A stretch of 64,000 bases of DNA from Odiellus spinosus (taxonomy: Eukaryota > Arthropoda > Arachnida > Opiliones > Phalangiidae): the NCBI GenBank assembly GCA_963920705.1, contig OY987226.1:19625600-19689599 (forward strand). Reading direction: 5' to 3'. The stretch's first letter is position 1. Each line of letters starts with the position of its first letter. Below, piece by piece: positions 46,312 to 56,575 of this stretch. The notes under the pieces were generated by a model. It did no database searches and was not told where the DNA came from. It was given only the letters and a program-made list of their open reading frames with translations. The position numbers and the translations under genes are program-made.

Positions 46312-46729
46312 CAGGGTGTTTCGAAAATAGCGTCAGGACCGAGCTACAGTGGGTTCTATGGGTAATTTTAAGACGAAAATGTTCTCTGACTTTTTGTCGT
46401 ACGGGGCGCCGTTTAAGAGTTACGAAATGAATCTTGTACGGATGACCACTTCACGTACATTACTAAACGTATATTCAATGATAAAATACGTTTAATTATT
46501 TAGCTGTTTTTTTTTTTAAATGCACGCGCTTGATAAAAATAGATTTTATCATTGAGTATACGTTTATTAATGTACGTTAAGGGGTCATCCGTACACGATT
46601 CATTTCGTAACTCTTAAATGGCGCCCCGTACGACAAAACGTCATAGAACATTTTCGTCATAGAACCCACTGTAGCTCGATCCAGTAGTTTGTCGATGCTC
46701 GATCCTTCCACCATTTTCGAAATATCCTG
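46312..46729. mobile_element. Element J, foldback with ACAGGGTGTTTC ends, TA flanks
   Basis: CAGGGTGTTTCGAAAA and TTTTCGAAATATCCTG ends with TA on both sides. Arms of about 190 bp pair well (GTACGGGGCGCCGTTTAAGAG against CTCTTAAATGGCGCCCCGTAC, split here). ACAGGGTGTTTC-type ends with TA targets are typical of Tc1/mariner-derived MITEs in arthropods and other invertebrates (general knowledge). Confidence 0.78.
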
Positions 46730-46737
46730 TATATAAT

Positions 46738-47475
46738 GTATATATTATATCAATCATAGTCTATCATTTATCGAGATATCCGGCTTTCGCTTGAAAGTTT
46801 CACATGATGAATAAAATTATAGTTTAGCCGTGAAGCATATATACTAAAAGTTGCGAAATGATATTACTTTTGAAACATTTTTCTTCGAAATGGTGGGGAG
46901 GGGGCGGCCGGGACCTGGCTATGTTCGCGTTACCGACTTTGAAAGAGTTTCTGGACCGAATTTTTGATATAAAAAAATGTAGCTATAGGCGTATTAAGGA
47001 TGGTTTTCATTGTCATTTATTTCAAGGAATCGGCAAAATAATTTGCGGAAAGTTATCTCTTAATAAACGTGGCGGTAAGGCCAATCCATCGCGTTTTTGA
47101 CTAGAGGTCAGAATCTCATAGGAATTGAGGAATTCGAAATTACCATTCTCATAAGTCAACTTCCAGGGGCTACGGCGATTGGGGTACAAGTATAATGGTG
47201 AATTATCACAATAGATGGCGCGCCTGCGCCTCACTCTTTCTCTCACTCTCGTACCTATCCATGTATTACACCCGTTGCTATTGGAAACGCGTCGAGTCTC
47301 GAAGCGCGAGGGGAGGGGCTACCGCCTAGTTTGTCTCTCTCGTCATAGCTTAGCCAATCAGAATAGGATAAGAATGCAAACTACGATAGCGACATCTCTT
47401 AACTGATCGGCGCTTAAAGAGTGTACCTCAATGGCGCGCTACCCCTGCAAGTTCATCTTCAATTTCAAAATTGAC
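46738..47475. other. Gene-free stretch, GC-rich around 47210-47400
   Basis: 47210-47370 has AGATGGCGCGCC, a GGGGAGGGGC run and AGCCAATCAG (inverted reading CTGATTGGCT), which would suit a promoter, but no gene start can be tied to it. Confidence 0.35.
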
Positions 47476-47742
47476 AATATTTTAATCTTGGATAAACTGA
47501 TTTGATAATATAAAACCACACAATATATACAGACGTGTATCAAATGGATACGATAAAATGTTAAGCTAGATTAATAAACAAATTACGCATTTATTCAACG
47601 GATAATGCGAAGATAAAATAATGACGTTTCTCTAAATCCGTGTATAATGAAATATAATAATTATATTTTTATCTAAATTGAAAGGAATCAACTAAATCAC
47701 TACATTCTAGCTTCAAGATCTCAAAACGAATTCCGAGCTCTA
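47476..47742 (+). mobile_element. Family A hAT-like MITE, truncated copy A8
   Basis: Lacks the left end; from ATTTTAATCTTGGATAAACTG to the CTTCAAGATCTCAA block, then jumps to CGAATTCCGAGCTCTA. Confidence 0.75.
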
Positions 47743-48138
47743 TTTTTGACCAATGAAAACCAGCCTTATAAGGCAACTCTTCCTTCAGCAACTTCAATTC
47801 ATTCGGGTTCGCGTTGCGTGAAAGAGCTTCGTCAAATTGGCGCGCCAGAAAAAAAAAAAAAAAATTTGGCGCGTATATAGATGTATCTTGACTTTCATCT
47901 TTAGTTTTTAATAGGTATTTCTCGGCACGGCGCGAGTAATAAAAGCGCAACCCGTAACTAGGCGGAAAAAATAGACCAAACTAATTAAACTCCCAAAGAA
48001 ATCGCGTCAACGCAGCGATATCCCGTATATGTATATGTCGAAAGAAATTCCAAAATTTCACGCCTCCTTCCATCGTTCCTTAGGACGATCGATATAGACG
48101 AAGTTATAATTCGACTTGGACGAAGCGATAAGCAATAC

Positions 48139-48290
48139 CAAAAGTCTAACACTTTATTCCATAAAAGTAAACAACGCCCCCTAGCGTAATTAGCAAAGGT
48201 CCAGGTAAATGGACCAACGGATTCTGATTCGAGACACTCTAGCGGCCGCAGACGGTGTAAATTGTGAAATTGGAAGCGCCACACAACTAA
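48139..48290 (+). mobile_element. Family O fragment O3
   Basis: CAAAAGTCTAACACTTTATTCC left end, then AAGTAAACAACGCCCCCTAGC and CAGATTCTGATTCGAGACAC-type O sequence. The right half is missing. Confidence 0.7.
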
Positions 48291-48335
48291 CAAGTTTTTA
48301 TCCGCTGACTATCAAAGACCGACACTAACTAACAT

Positions 48336-48656
48336 CAAGAATCCATTCAGGTTCCATAAGAATATGGGAGCATAGCTTTAGCCTCTGGTACCAACCTCCC
48401 AAACTTTGTAACAAAAGTTCGTCTGCAATTTTCGCAACATTTGTAAATACGCTTAGATCTTTTTTCGGTCGGCTCCATTTTTATTACCCAAAATATTATG
48501 TCAAGGTCGTTAGTGGCGCGGGTTAGTAATATAATGTCAGGAGCGATTTACTTGAAAAATCGATTCGAAGCGGACGAACGTTTGCTACAAAGTTTGGGAG
48601 GATGGTTATTGAATCGCGGCCCTCCCATATTCTTATGGAACCTGAATGGATTCTTG
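48336..48656 (-). mobile_element. Family F MITE, copy F5, 7-bp TSD CTAACAT
   Basis: 321 bp with full ends; TSD CTAACAT at 48329-48335 and 48657-48663. Confidence 0.92.
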
Positions 48657-48879
48657 CTAACATGGCTGGAATCTTCCTAACTCGCTTTACTCTAAAATCA
48701 AGTCTGTCTTTTGGTTTTAACTTCGAACCGGAAGTTAGAAAGGCGTTCATAGGCCTTGAAATCGAAAAGGCCGCGCTCCTGACAAATTGATAATCAAACT
48801 TAATATTAGGTTTAGGAAAACTTTAGCTATTTCTTCAAATTTTCATGAACTTTTCTATAATTTCGCCGTTTTGTTTACC

Positions 48880-49410
48880 AAACTTTTGTTAATTGAATAA
48901 GACCATCGAGAATGTCAATCAGATATTATCCGTTCGCGAACACATATCAATTTCGAGTCAAAGTATCTGAATGTAACGGCAAACTTTTTATTCGTACTGA
49001 TTGTTATAGAAAATTGATACGTCATACGAGTTATTCATTCGCCGATAAGAAACATTTGAAACTCGAGTTTCTTCGCCGTTTTTTAATCCAAATTGAAATC
49101 TCTAAGCTATAGAATGTAGTAATTTAGTCGCTGTTCCTTTCAATTTAGATTAAAATATAATTAATATATCTCATTCTACACGGATTTCGAGAAACGTCAT
49201 ATTTTTATCTTCGCATTGTCCGTTTGAATAAACGCGTAATTTGTTTATTAATCAAGCTTTAAATTTTACGTCTGTGTAATTGTTATTCATTTCATACGTC
49301 TGTTTATATAATTTGTGGCTTTATATTAACAAAACAATTTATCCGAGATTAAAATATCCGGAAAAAATCTAGTTATCAGTGTATTATTCATTATCCGATT
49401 CCAAGCTCTA
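48880..49410 (-). mobile_element. Family A hAT-like MITE, copy A7
   Basis: Reverse complement of the family from AACTTTTGTTAATTGAATAAG to ATCCGATTCCAAGCTCTA. Its right-end terminus (left here) is missing. The open frames 48912-49112 follow from it. Confidence 0.8.
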
Positions 49411-49802
49411 ATTATAGTTAATTAAAATGTCCAAATTTACTACAAAATATAGAAAATTCTTGAAAACTGTTGTTCCATCGACTTTTACAATCACAAAAAA
49501 ATCTGATCTACGGATGAAGGGACCAATTCGTTTTTAGACCAGAAATATAAGAGACCATTCGGATGAATTCGAAGCCCAATTACTTAGAATCCACGGACCG
49601 GACCTGAATTCTTCGTAGGTTCAGATTTTTGTTGTCTCGACTACTACTCCACGAGTAGTGGTAGTCAGCTACCACTGCACGTTAAAAACTTTCTTTCCTA
49701 AACGCCGACTTCCCTATAATATGTTCCAAATTCCGTCATGTTACTATTTCTATTTTTATTTTTATATACTCTGTATTGTACAGGCAGCCACATATTATAG
49801 GC
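49411..49802. other. Gene-free stretch
   Basis: Short inverted words near 49640-49680 (CTACTACTCCACGAGTAGTGGTAG region). Nothing else. Confidence 0.45.
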
Positions 49803-49810
49803 TATGCGGC

Positions 49811-49975
49811 TAGAGATCGGGGTTTGGACAAAATAATCCACAACTATCAGTTAATCAGTTAATCATAAAATAATAATCGGAAAATTATTCGGGACTACAT
49901 TGGGTTTATCATAGACTTTCCTCGAAAAATTTTAAGTTATGAATAAAGATAAAATAATCCAAACCCTGATCTCTA
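49811..49975 (+). mobile_element. Family B hAT-like MITE, copy B8, TSD TATGCGGC
   Basis: TAGAGATCGGGGTTTGGAC to AAACCCTGATCTCTA, perfect 8-bp TSD TATGCGGC (49803-49810, 49976-49983). Confidence 0.92.
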
Positions 49976-50074
49976 TATGCGGCTATGCCTCAGTGGTTGC
50001 CTGCAACGTAGGTACGAAATAAATATTTTTAATTTATTCAAACCCTGTATTACTTTGAAGGTACAGGGGCGTTT

Positions 50075-50198
50075 TTTGATTAGCCGGAGGTTCTCTTTTT
50101 AATTGAATACTAAAATTAGGCTTCCAATTTTTTGAACAATTCAGAGACACCCAAATGTGTATATTTTTAAAAGTAGAATCTTCACCCTCCCTTTAAAA
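50075..50198 (+). repeat. Repeat pair with 5455-5635, copy 2
   Basis: TTTTTGATTAGCCGGAGG, ACAATTCAGAGAC and TCTTCACCCTCCCTTTAAA match the other copy. Confidence 0.5.
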
Positions 50199-50476
50199 GT
50201 GTAGTTCGTTTGAAAACGCGAGTAGTGGGACTAGTATCGTAATTTCAATTAAATTAACTACGTGAATAGTTGAAATTGTAACGCATTAATTTTGGAGAAA
50301 ATTCGTCGCATGAATGGAAGATAAGTTAAGCGTATAATAAAATAATTCGGAATCGAACGATTCGAGCGCGTATTCTCGGAACCAAAATAATGATTTCCTT
50401 TACAGAAAAGCTTAGCTCAGTCAGACGTATTATAATACGGGCTAGATTTAGAAATATCCCCCCTTTCCACCTCTAT

Positions 50477-50910
50477 CACAAGTAAATCATCCTTCAAGTT
50501 TATAAGACGACATACTGCGGGTGACGATGTAGTGAATCCGATTTTCTCAGTCTTCTGAACAGAAAGGTGATCAGGCCCAGTATTTTCTTTCTAGAGTAAA
50601 TCAGACTCGAAATCGCGAGGGCCGGGCGAGACACTTCTTCGTTTCGCGAGATAGAGAGGGGAGAGTTGTTATCCGTAGATACATTTTCACCCCCGTAAAC
50701 GTCTAGAAGGTTCGGCGCGATATTAGCACCGCCTACTTAGTTCCAATCTCAACCGCTAGAGAGGGCAATTTCGAATTCCGTATCTCGACCGTTTAGAGTT
50801 TTTGTATTTTTCCTCTCTCTTCGGGCGAAAGCTCTGACGACAAAACTTTCAGAACCACATACAAATCATAATATGCCCTTGTTGTAAACTTGAAGCATTA
50901 TTTACCCGTG
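50477..50910 (-). mobile_element. Family N MITE, copy N2
   Basis: CACAAGTAAATCATCCTTCA to TGAAGCATTATTTACCCGTG. Interior is the reverse complement of N1 with a deletion. Flanks CCTCTAT and ACTATAA do not make a convincing TSD. Confidence 0.75.
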
Positions 50911-51414
50911 ACTATAATATAATATATAGGAGGATAGTACGACGAAGGAAAAATGTTAAATTGGATACGGGTGATGGGAGAAGGATGGAGACGTCGGCGA
51001 AACTCTATTCGCTTTAGTCATCAAGTTTTAATCGCTTTTCGCGTTTATCCCAACAACAATTAAAAGCTCATTAACAAAACAGCCACCCTAATTGCTTTTA
51101 CGTTTTAACATACCCCCACCCCACCTTTCCCTAGGCCTACCCGCGAGCATCGACGGATCTGATTTCCAACAACTTAAGCCCACGTAAGGTATAAGGACCA
51201 CTCTAAACCCCCTACCCCCCGATTCATCCATCCATTATTTTTTTCTTCCTCAGAATGGGTTTCAACTTTCAGCTAGTACCTATATTTTCTTTCGAAAGCT
51301 TTTATAATTTCCTATAGCCTTTTGTTTTACGGAGTTGCGAGGCATCCTGTAGAGTCGAAACGCGATAAAACCTCGGACTGAATAGTGGCCAGCTATAATC
51401 TTTCTCGAAACTAA
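50911..51414. other. Gene-free stretch
   Basis: GC-moderate; no exon or element recognised. Confidence 0.5.
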
Positions 51415-51421
51415 ATCGAAT

Positions 51422-51796
51422 CAAAAGTCTATCTTTTTATTCCATATAAGTAAACAACCCCCGTAGATTAATACTATCAGCAAAGTGCCAGGTAAATGTA
51501 CTGGCAGATTCTGATTCGAGACACTCTAGCCACAGTTGGTGTAAATAGTGAACGAGGGAAGCGCCACTCTTTGGAGAAATTTCTCCAGAGTTGGGAGAAT
51601 ATAGCCAAGCGCGGCCCGCCTAAATTCCGTTCTCCGGCTCAAAATATCGAGGAATAGTCGAAATCAGTCGAGACAGAGTTGATGACGTTTTTGGATAGTT
51701 TTAAGTAATGGGCTAGTACGTTTACCTGGCCCTTTGCTAATAGTATTACGCTACGGGGGGGTGTTTACTTTTATGAAATAAAGTGATAGATTTTTG
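51422..51796 (+). mobile_element. Family O MITE, copy O1, 7-bp TSD ATCGAAT/ATTGAAT
   Basis: CAAAAGTCTATCTTTTTATTCC to its near complement ending GATAGATTTTTG; inverted arms of about 75 bp including AGTAAACA-CCCCCGTAG and GCCAGGTAAA. Flanks 51415-51421 and 51797-51803 match at 6 of 7. Confidence 0.85.
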
Positions 51797-51803
51797 ATTG
51801 AAT

Positions 51804-52086
51804 GTATATTTTGCGAGTGAGTGCCAGCCGTCGTCTTATCAAATTTATATATACAACTAGCAAACGCGAACGAATACTTTTACTGACACAATTTTTTTCC
51901 GCAAATTCTTTAACTCATCACGTAGCTAGGCCTATAAAGAGTTTGTACACGCGCATCACGCACGCGAAAGTGGAATGCAGTTGGAACGTGGGCTACGAGG
52001 CTAAAAGCCAGGCGCGCTCTTAAATCATTCTCCTTGTCTGCCGTAGTAGAATAAGGTAGGGGATCACCGAAAACTATACGCGCATC
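51804..52086. other. Gene-free stretch
   Basis: No element or exon recognised. The words ACGCGCATCATTA just left of E9 recur just left of E10 (56563-56575). Confidence 0.45.
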
Positions 52087-52090
52087 ATTA

Positions 52091-52384
52091 GCTACGGTCA
52101 CACTAGCATTTCTTCATCGATTTGAAACGGTAAAATTAAAGCGATATTCAAATCGTCAGGAATCGTTTTAAGCGTCACGTGTTCACGCAATATCTTCACA
52201 AATCGATTTATTGTAGCTTCATCCAGCGGTTGTTGATACCGAATCGGTATGAAACTGCTTCTCGAAGCAGTTTCCAGAAATCGAATCAAATCGATTCGAG
52301 AAAAGACGGTTTCCTGTTCACAAGACTCTAGGGAAACGTTTTGAAACGGTTTAAGTCGATTCCAAGGCCTAGTATGAACGCAGC
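52091..52384 (-). mobile_element. Family E MITE, copy E9
   Basis: GCTACGGTCACACTAGC to TATGAACGCAGC. Left flank (ACGCGCATCATTA) is shared with E10, so the two may be duplicates of one insertion. A further degenerate E piece follows to about 52550. Confidence 0.85.
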
Positions 52385-52550
52385 TAACCTGATTCGGCTT
52401 CAACAGCAGACAAATGATGAAGTAATAAATCGGTTTATGAATGTGATGTGTGAACTGATGACGCTTTAAACGATTCAGGGCGATTTGAATATCGATTTGA
52501 TTTAACGGTTTGAAGTAGATTTGGATAAACTAGTGCGAAAGTGGATGCAT

Positions 52551-53640
52551 AAGAGGCATATTTTTAAAGCTAAAGTTCGCCTGGGACGCCATTTTCTCTA
52601 GCTACGGTCCTGGTAGAGTAGGCTGAGTGGGCTACAGCCTACGTGTAAATTCCACAGGGGCATCAAAATACACTAAAGGAACGCTCAAAACAAACCTCTA
52701 ATTTGGAAATGGGGCCTATAAAAGTTATCAGCCTGCGAATGAAATCAATCCTGGCGCCGCGAAAAACGGCATTGGGTCAAACTCACCAAAGGTCTCGAGA
52801 TAATTCGTGGTATCACAATCGAGAAATTAGCCTACAAGAAATTTCAGATTCAAATAAAAGTTGTCTCACTTCGTAATATTAAAACTTCGGATTAATTATA
52901 AAGTAGACAAATTTACGCGATGAAAGTAGAACGAATCCCTCAAATTACTTCATATTACACTCAATTCTCAACCGTGGGCATCAAATTACTAAATTTCAAT
53001 ATCGTAAATAACCACGATACTTATAATATCCCCACAGAAAAAACAAAACAAAACAAAAACATGGAATTTATATAAAAACTTACCAGTTTGACGGTCTATG
53101 ATGAATCCTGTTTGAGTTTATAATATCCAAAATAACGCGCGATACGGAAAAAGTACACGCACAGAACGCGAAAATTTCACAAACGCGAATCAACACACTT
53201 GTCGGGTCTTGGAAGTTATACTACAGCTCTTTGGTAACCTTTGCCACACTTTCAGATCAGTGTAGGGTTTGAATATTTTTACACGAATCGCGTCGGCCAC
53301 TCGCGGGAGCTCTTTTCCGTCGATGCTGGATGACTCAGCATTGTTTCATCGTTCGTTTACCTAAGAAATATTCAAAATAATTAAACTAAATTTGTAAACG
53401 AGGTTGAGCCAAATACAATTTTATATTTGTAAAACATAAACAGCGGTAGTTCTGTTAATATAAATACCAAACAATTGTTATTCTCAGATAATTAGAGTAT
53501 TAAATCGTAAATTTGGTAATACTCATATTATATGATGGCGAGCGCCCTCATCCCACTTTTCCTTGATAGTCAAATAATATTTAATAGTAAAAAATCTACA
53601 TCAGTCCTCCGAATAACAAATAAGTATCCTAATGAAAGGA
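52551..53640. other. Gene-free stretch
   Basis: A/T-rich, an AAAACA microsatellite near 53041-53060. No exon or element recognised. Confidence 0.45.
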
Positions 53641-53659
53641 AAACTGGTCAACCGATGGC

Positions 53660-54145
53660 TGAGACATCAATTTTAAGGATATCCATGAATCAAGTCAAGA
53701 AGGATCAGACAAGGAGAGGAAAAGTGGGAACGGCGCGGTTCCTACTGCGTCGGCCTAAACTCCCACTCTGGGAGAATGGGGGACAGTCGGGGGTAGAGAT
53801 GCTTCGTGGTAAATTGTTGTCACGTGGGTAAAACGGCTCGTTTATGAGACGCGTAGTAGCCGACGACGCTAGCGACCACGTGACAACAGTTTCCCTCGAG
53901 AATTTCCTATCCCCCCTCTCCACCCGAGTGGGAGGTTGGTTCTTTTCTCTCTAACTCAACGCAGTCCCACTTTTCCTCTCCTTGTCTGATCCTTCTTGAT
54001 CAAGCTAAGCCTAGTTTCCGGATACTTTTTAAATGGATTTCTAGTTTAATATTCGTTTGTAAAAAATTTTGCTGGTGGATTAGGCCTATTTAAACGATAA
54101 GGAATCGATAAAAAAAATCACTTGTCGTTAGGTTGGATTCTCCCT
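53660..54145. mobile_element. Family C copy C5 (right arm), containing K
   Basis: From AAGGATATCCATGAATCAAG across K to CTAAGCCTAGTTTCCGG ... GGTTGGATTCTCCCT, then TTAA (54146-54149). The left arm is not recognisable. Confidence 0.75.
53695..53999. mobile_element. Element K, 305 bp, 35-bp perfect inverted ends, 5-bp TSD TCAAG
   Basis: TCAAGAAGGATCAGACAAGG begins a perfect 35-bp inverted repeat with the right end; TCAAG at 53690-53694 and 54000-54004. The interior has another inverted pair (TTGTTGTCACGTGG / CCACGTGACAACAG). Inserted in the C5 arm, whose consensus supports the duplicated bases. The first five bases equal the TSD, so boundaries could shift. Open frames here are by-products. Confidence 0.85.
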
Positions 54146-54149
54146 TTAA

Positions 54150-54647
54150 ATTTGGCTTTACACCGAGTCAAAAAAAAAGGCGACTGGGTGGTGAATATAA
54201 AAGCGGGGATAGTGTTACGTCTGAAATCGCCACTTCGTTTGAAAAAATTCATTAGTAGCACAGGCGGAAATCAGAACGGAAGCGAAGCGCGCTAAAAAAA
54301 AGAGCTTCTCCTTATACGCCTATCACCCTTGTATTGAAGATAAGTCCAGGTCTCTGGGAATCTTTTTTTGGGGTTGGTTCGAGTTTGTTGCGGAAAACGA
54401 AACTAACGCGAAAAAAAAGTCCAAACGTCGGTTTGTTTCTCCAAAGATAAGAGCCCGGTAGCTACGTTTATGTTTTTTACCATTCTTCCCACACCCCGTC
54501 CCCGAGATAAACAACTAGCTCGCGCGGCGAGGCTGACACCTAGCGACGAAATACAGCGAAGCGTGGGATGTTAAAACAGGATACGATAGCGTGGAACGAT
54601 AAACCGAGGGAAGAACAGATTTTTGACGAAATGGCTGGAGAAAGAAA
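54150..54647. other. Gene-free stretch
   Basis: No exon or element recognised. Confidence 0.45.
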
Positions 54648-55105
54648 CGCAAAAATCTCTTAAAGGCATTATCCGCGATTTTTAAAGCCCCTGTAAAGTC
54701 GCCTTCTCCCTTGCTTAGCAGACGATGTTGACCATAACAAATTGTACAGTCAAAGCTAGTCTGTGTGCATACGGGAAAATGATTTTAAAGGGGGAAATTC
54801 TAGAGCTTATAAGGTCTTTAAACGGAGCCTGAAGGAAAAATCAAAGGCTTTACATTTTTGTAAGAGTGATTCAGTAATAAAAAGGTACTTCCTCCATTCA
54901 AACCGATTTTATTAGGGTTAAGTACGACACATTAAGTTTTAAAGTCATCGTTTTATCCCCTGTATTATTTAAATCGTCCTCCATATTTTTGATGTCTTAT
55001 AATCGATATTATTCAGTAAATTATTCGCGATAACATGCATTTATCATAGACTCCCTGTGGATAATTTCAAATTATGAATAAAGATAAAACAAACGCCAAG
55101 CTCTA
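54648..55105 (+). mobile_element. Segment X plus right half of B, copy B10
   Basis: CGCAAAAATCTCTTAAAGGC through segment X and the B right half to CCAAGCTCTA, closely matching 44925-45391 of B9. The B left half is absent. Confidence 0.75.
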
Positions 55106-55852
55106 GTTCCATGACATCATGCTTTCTTTCCCTCTTGTCTCTTTGCTGTCTCCCTACATACTTTTTTACGTGCTCTCGGAAACTTTTTAAGGAGGGCACG
55201 AAATATATCATCACCCCTATAGCTTTCCTCGCGTCTTGCATTCCCTGGGTTTATTGTTCCACGAAGATAGGACGGTTAGCGACAGAAAAACAACAAAACG
55301 TATAGGAGAAAGAATTACGTGATAAGACTGCGCTAAATGAGCTTCCACCGCCCCATCAGCCCCCTGGTCCCGGAGCTAGATTAACGCCCTGGTGTGCTCT
55401 GCTCTACTTCTTCCTTTCGTTCTCTTTTCCAATTTCTACCTGAGTTTTGCCAGATACAACTGATAATAAAAGAAATTAAGGACCCGGACGACGACTTCCA
55501 GCAGCCACTAACGATCCCTATACGGGTAAGCACCCCCGAAACCATCAACGTTTTAGTCGCCATAAAACGGAGAAGTAAAAAGTGGATAATGTTTCGCTAT
55601 ATTCGAACCGGATACGAGAGCTAGTTTGAGAAATGGAATTCGTCTGTCTTTACGATGTATCGAAGACGTCACAAAATCTGTTTTATCATGTACTAGGCGT
55701 TCCAAGTTCGATTTCTCAAACAGCTTAACCTTTTATAGTTGCGGGGGGCTTTGGTCACGCGCGTGATGGAATTGCCTAATTTAATTAAGCTTCATCTAAT
55801 TAGCAAGGTGCCATTTATCTTCGTTTAGCCGCGGTGATGCTACAGAAACAAT
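55106..55852. other. Stretch with a candidate exon and a small inverted repeat
   Basis: Holds the possible exon 55454-55525. AGCTAGTTTGAGAAAT (55619 on) and ATTTCTCAAACAGCTT (to 55728) form a short inverted repeat. Otherwise nothing recognised. Confidence 0.4.
55454..55525 (+). CDS. Possible 72-nt internal exon of an unknown gene
   Basis: A pyrimidine-rich run (about 55395-55450) ends in GCCAG, followed by 24 open codons and then GTAAGC, a good donor. The predicted peptide includes KEIKDPDDDFQQPLTIPIR. Length is exactly 24 codons and both splice phases would be 0. The open frame extends on both sides (55394-55624), so openness alone does not define the exon. I do not recognise the peptide and see no second exon of the same gene. 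Against it: the surrounding kilobase is MITE-dense and one good donor/acceptor pair is expected by chance somewhere in 64 kb. Treat as a candidate only. Confidence 0.22.
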
Positions 55853-55859
55853 CAAACAC

Positions 55860-56250
55860 CAGAGGTATATAATAACCCCCTTCGGGGGGAAGTATGAAAA
55901 GTAGGCAAAATCGACGAACAACAAGTGCCCGCCGTAAATCGCGGCGGATCGACACACCGCTTTACTCCCAAAAAAATAGTTACACCATTTTGAACCTCAC
56001 TAAATTTTCCCTACGCACACTTCGACTCCATTTTAACAGAGCGCCTGACTCCTGAGACAGGAAGTTCTAAACACAAATCGAGCCGTCTTGTTTATACAAA
56101 GACCATTTACTAGAGTAGCGACATTGAGAAGTCCAGCGCGAGCTAGTGGCCTAGATAGTCAGCAACGGGCTCTTGTTGTTCGTGATTTTTAGCATTGGTA
56201 GTATAGGGGCTTTCATACTTCCCCCCGAAGGGGGTTATTATATACCTCTG
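55860..56250. mobile_element. Family R MITE, 7-bp TSD CAAACAC
   Basis: CAGAGGTATATAATAACC and its complement begin 40-bp perfect inverted ends; each end itself contains a CCCCCTTCGGGGGG hairpin. Arms continue more loosely to CGAACAACAAG-GCCCG. TSD CAAACAC at 55853-55859 and 56251-56257. Single copy here. Confidence 0.88.
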
Positions 56251-56280
56251 CAAACACTAATTTACAATGTCCGTAACCTT

Positions 56281-56500
56281 TTCCAGAATGTTCTAGAAGG
56301 CTTCAAAAAAGTCTGGAGAGGTCTAAAAAATTCTGGAAAGTGTTTGAAAGTTCAGAGGTCTGGAAAGTTTTGGAAAATTACGGAAAATTCTAGAAAAGTC
56401 AAGAAAATTTTGGAAAGCTCTGGAAATTTTCTATTCATGTCCCGTGATTTTTCGCGGGTTTTTGAAAGTTTTCAAATATTTCAGAAAAGTCAAATTGCAA
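56281..56500 (+). repeat. Degenerate short-period repeat
   Basis: Imperfect reiteration of TCTGGAAAGT / TTGGAAAA-type words, period about 10. The open frame through it (56173-56532) is low-complexity and not a gene. Confidence 0.6.
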
Positions 56501-56575
56501 ATTTAAGGAGTGAACGTTGTAGGGATCTTTAGTTTAAAATGCATTTATTTTAACTGACTGCTACGCGCATCATTA

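Noticed and set aside
49981..50030. tRNA-like GCCTCAGTGGTTGCCTGC after B8
   Set aside because: No B box or cloverleaf follows; the resemblance is limited to the D-arm region.
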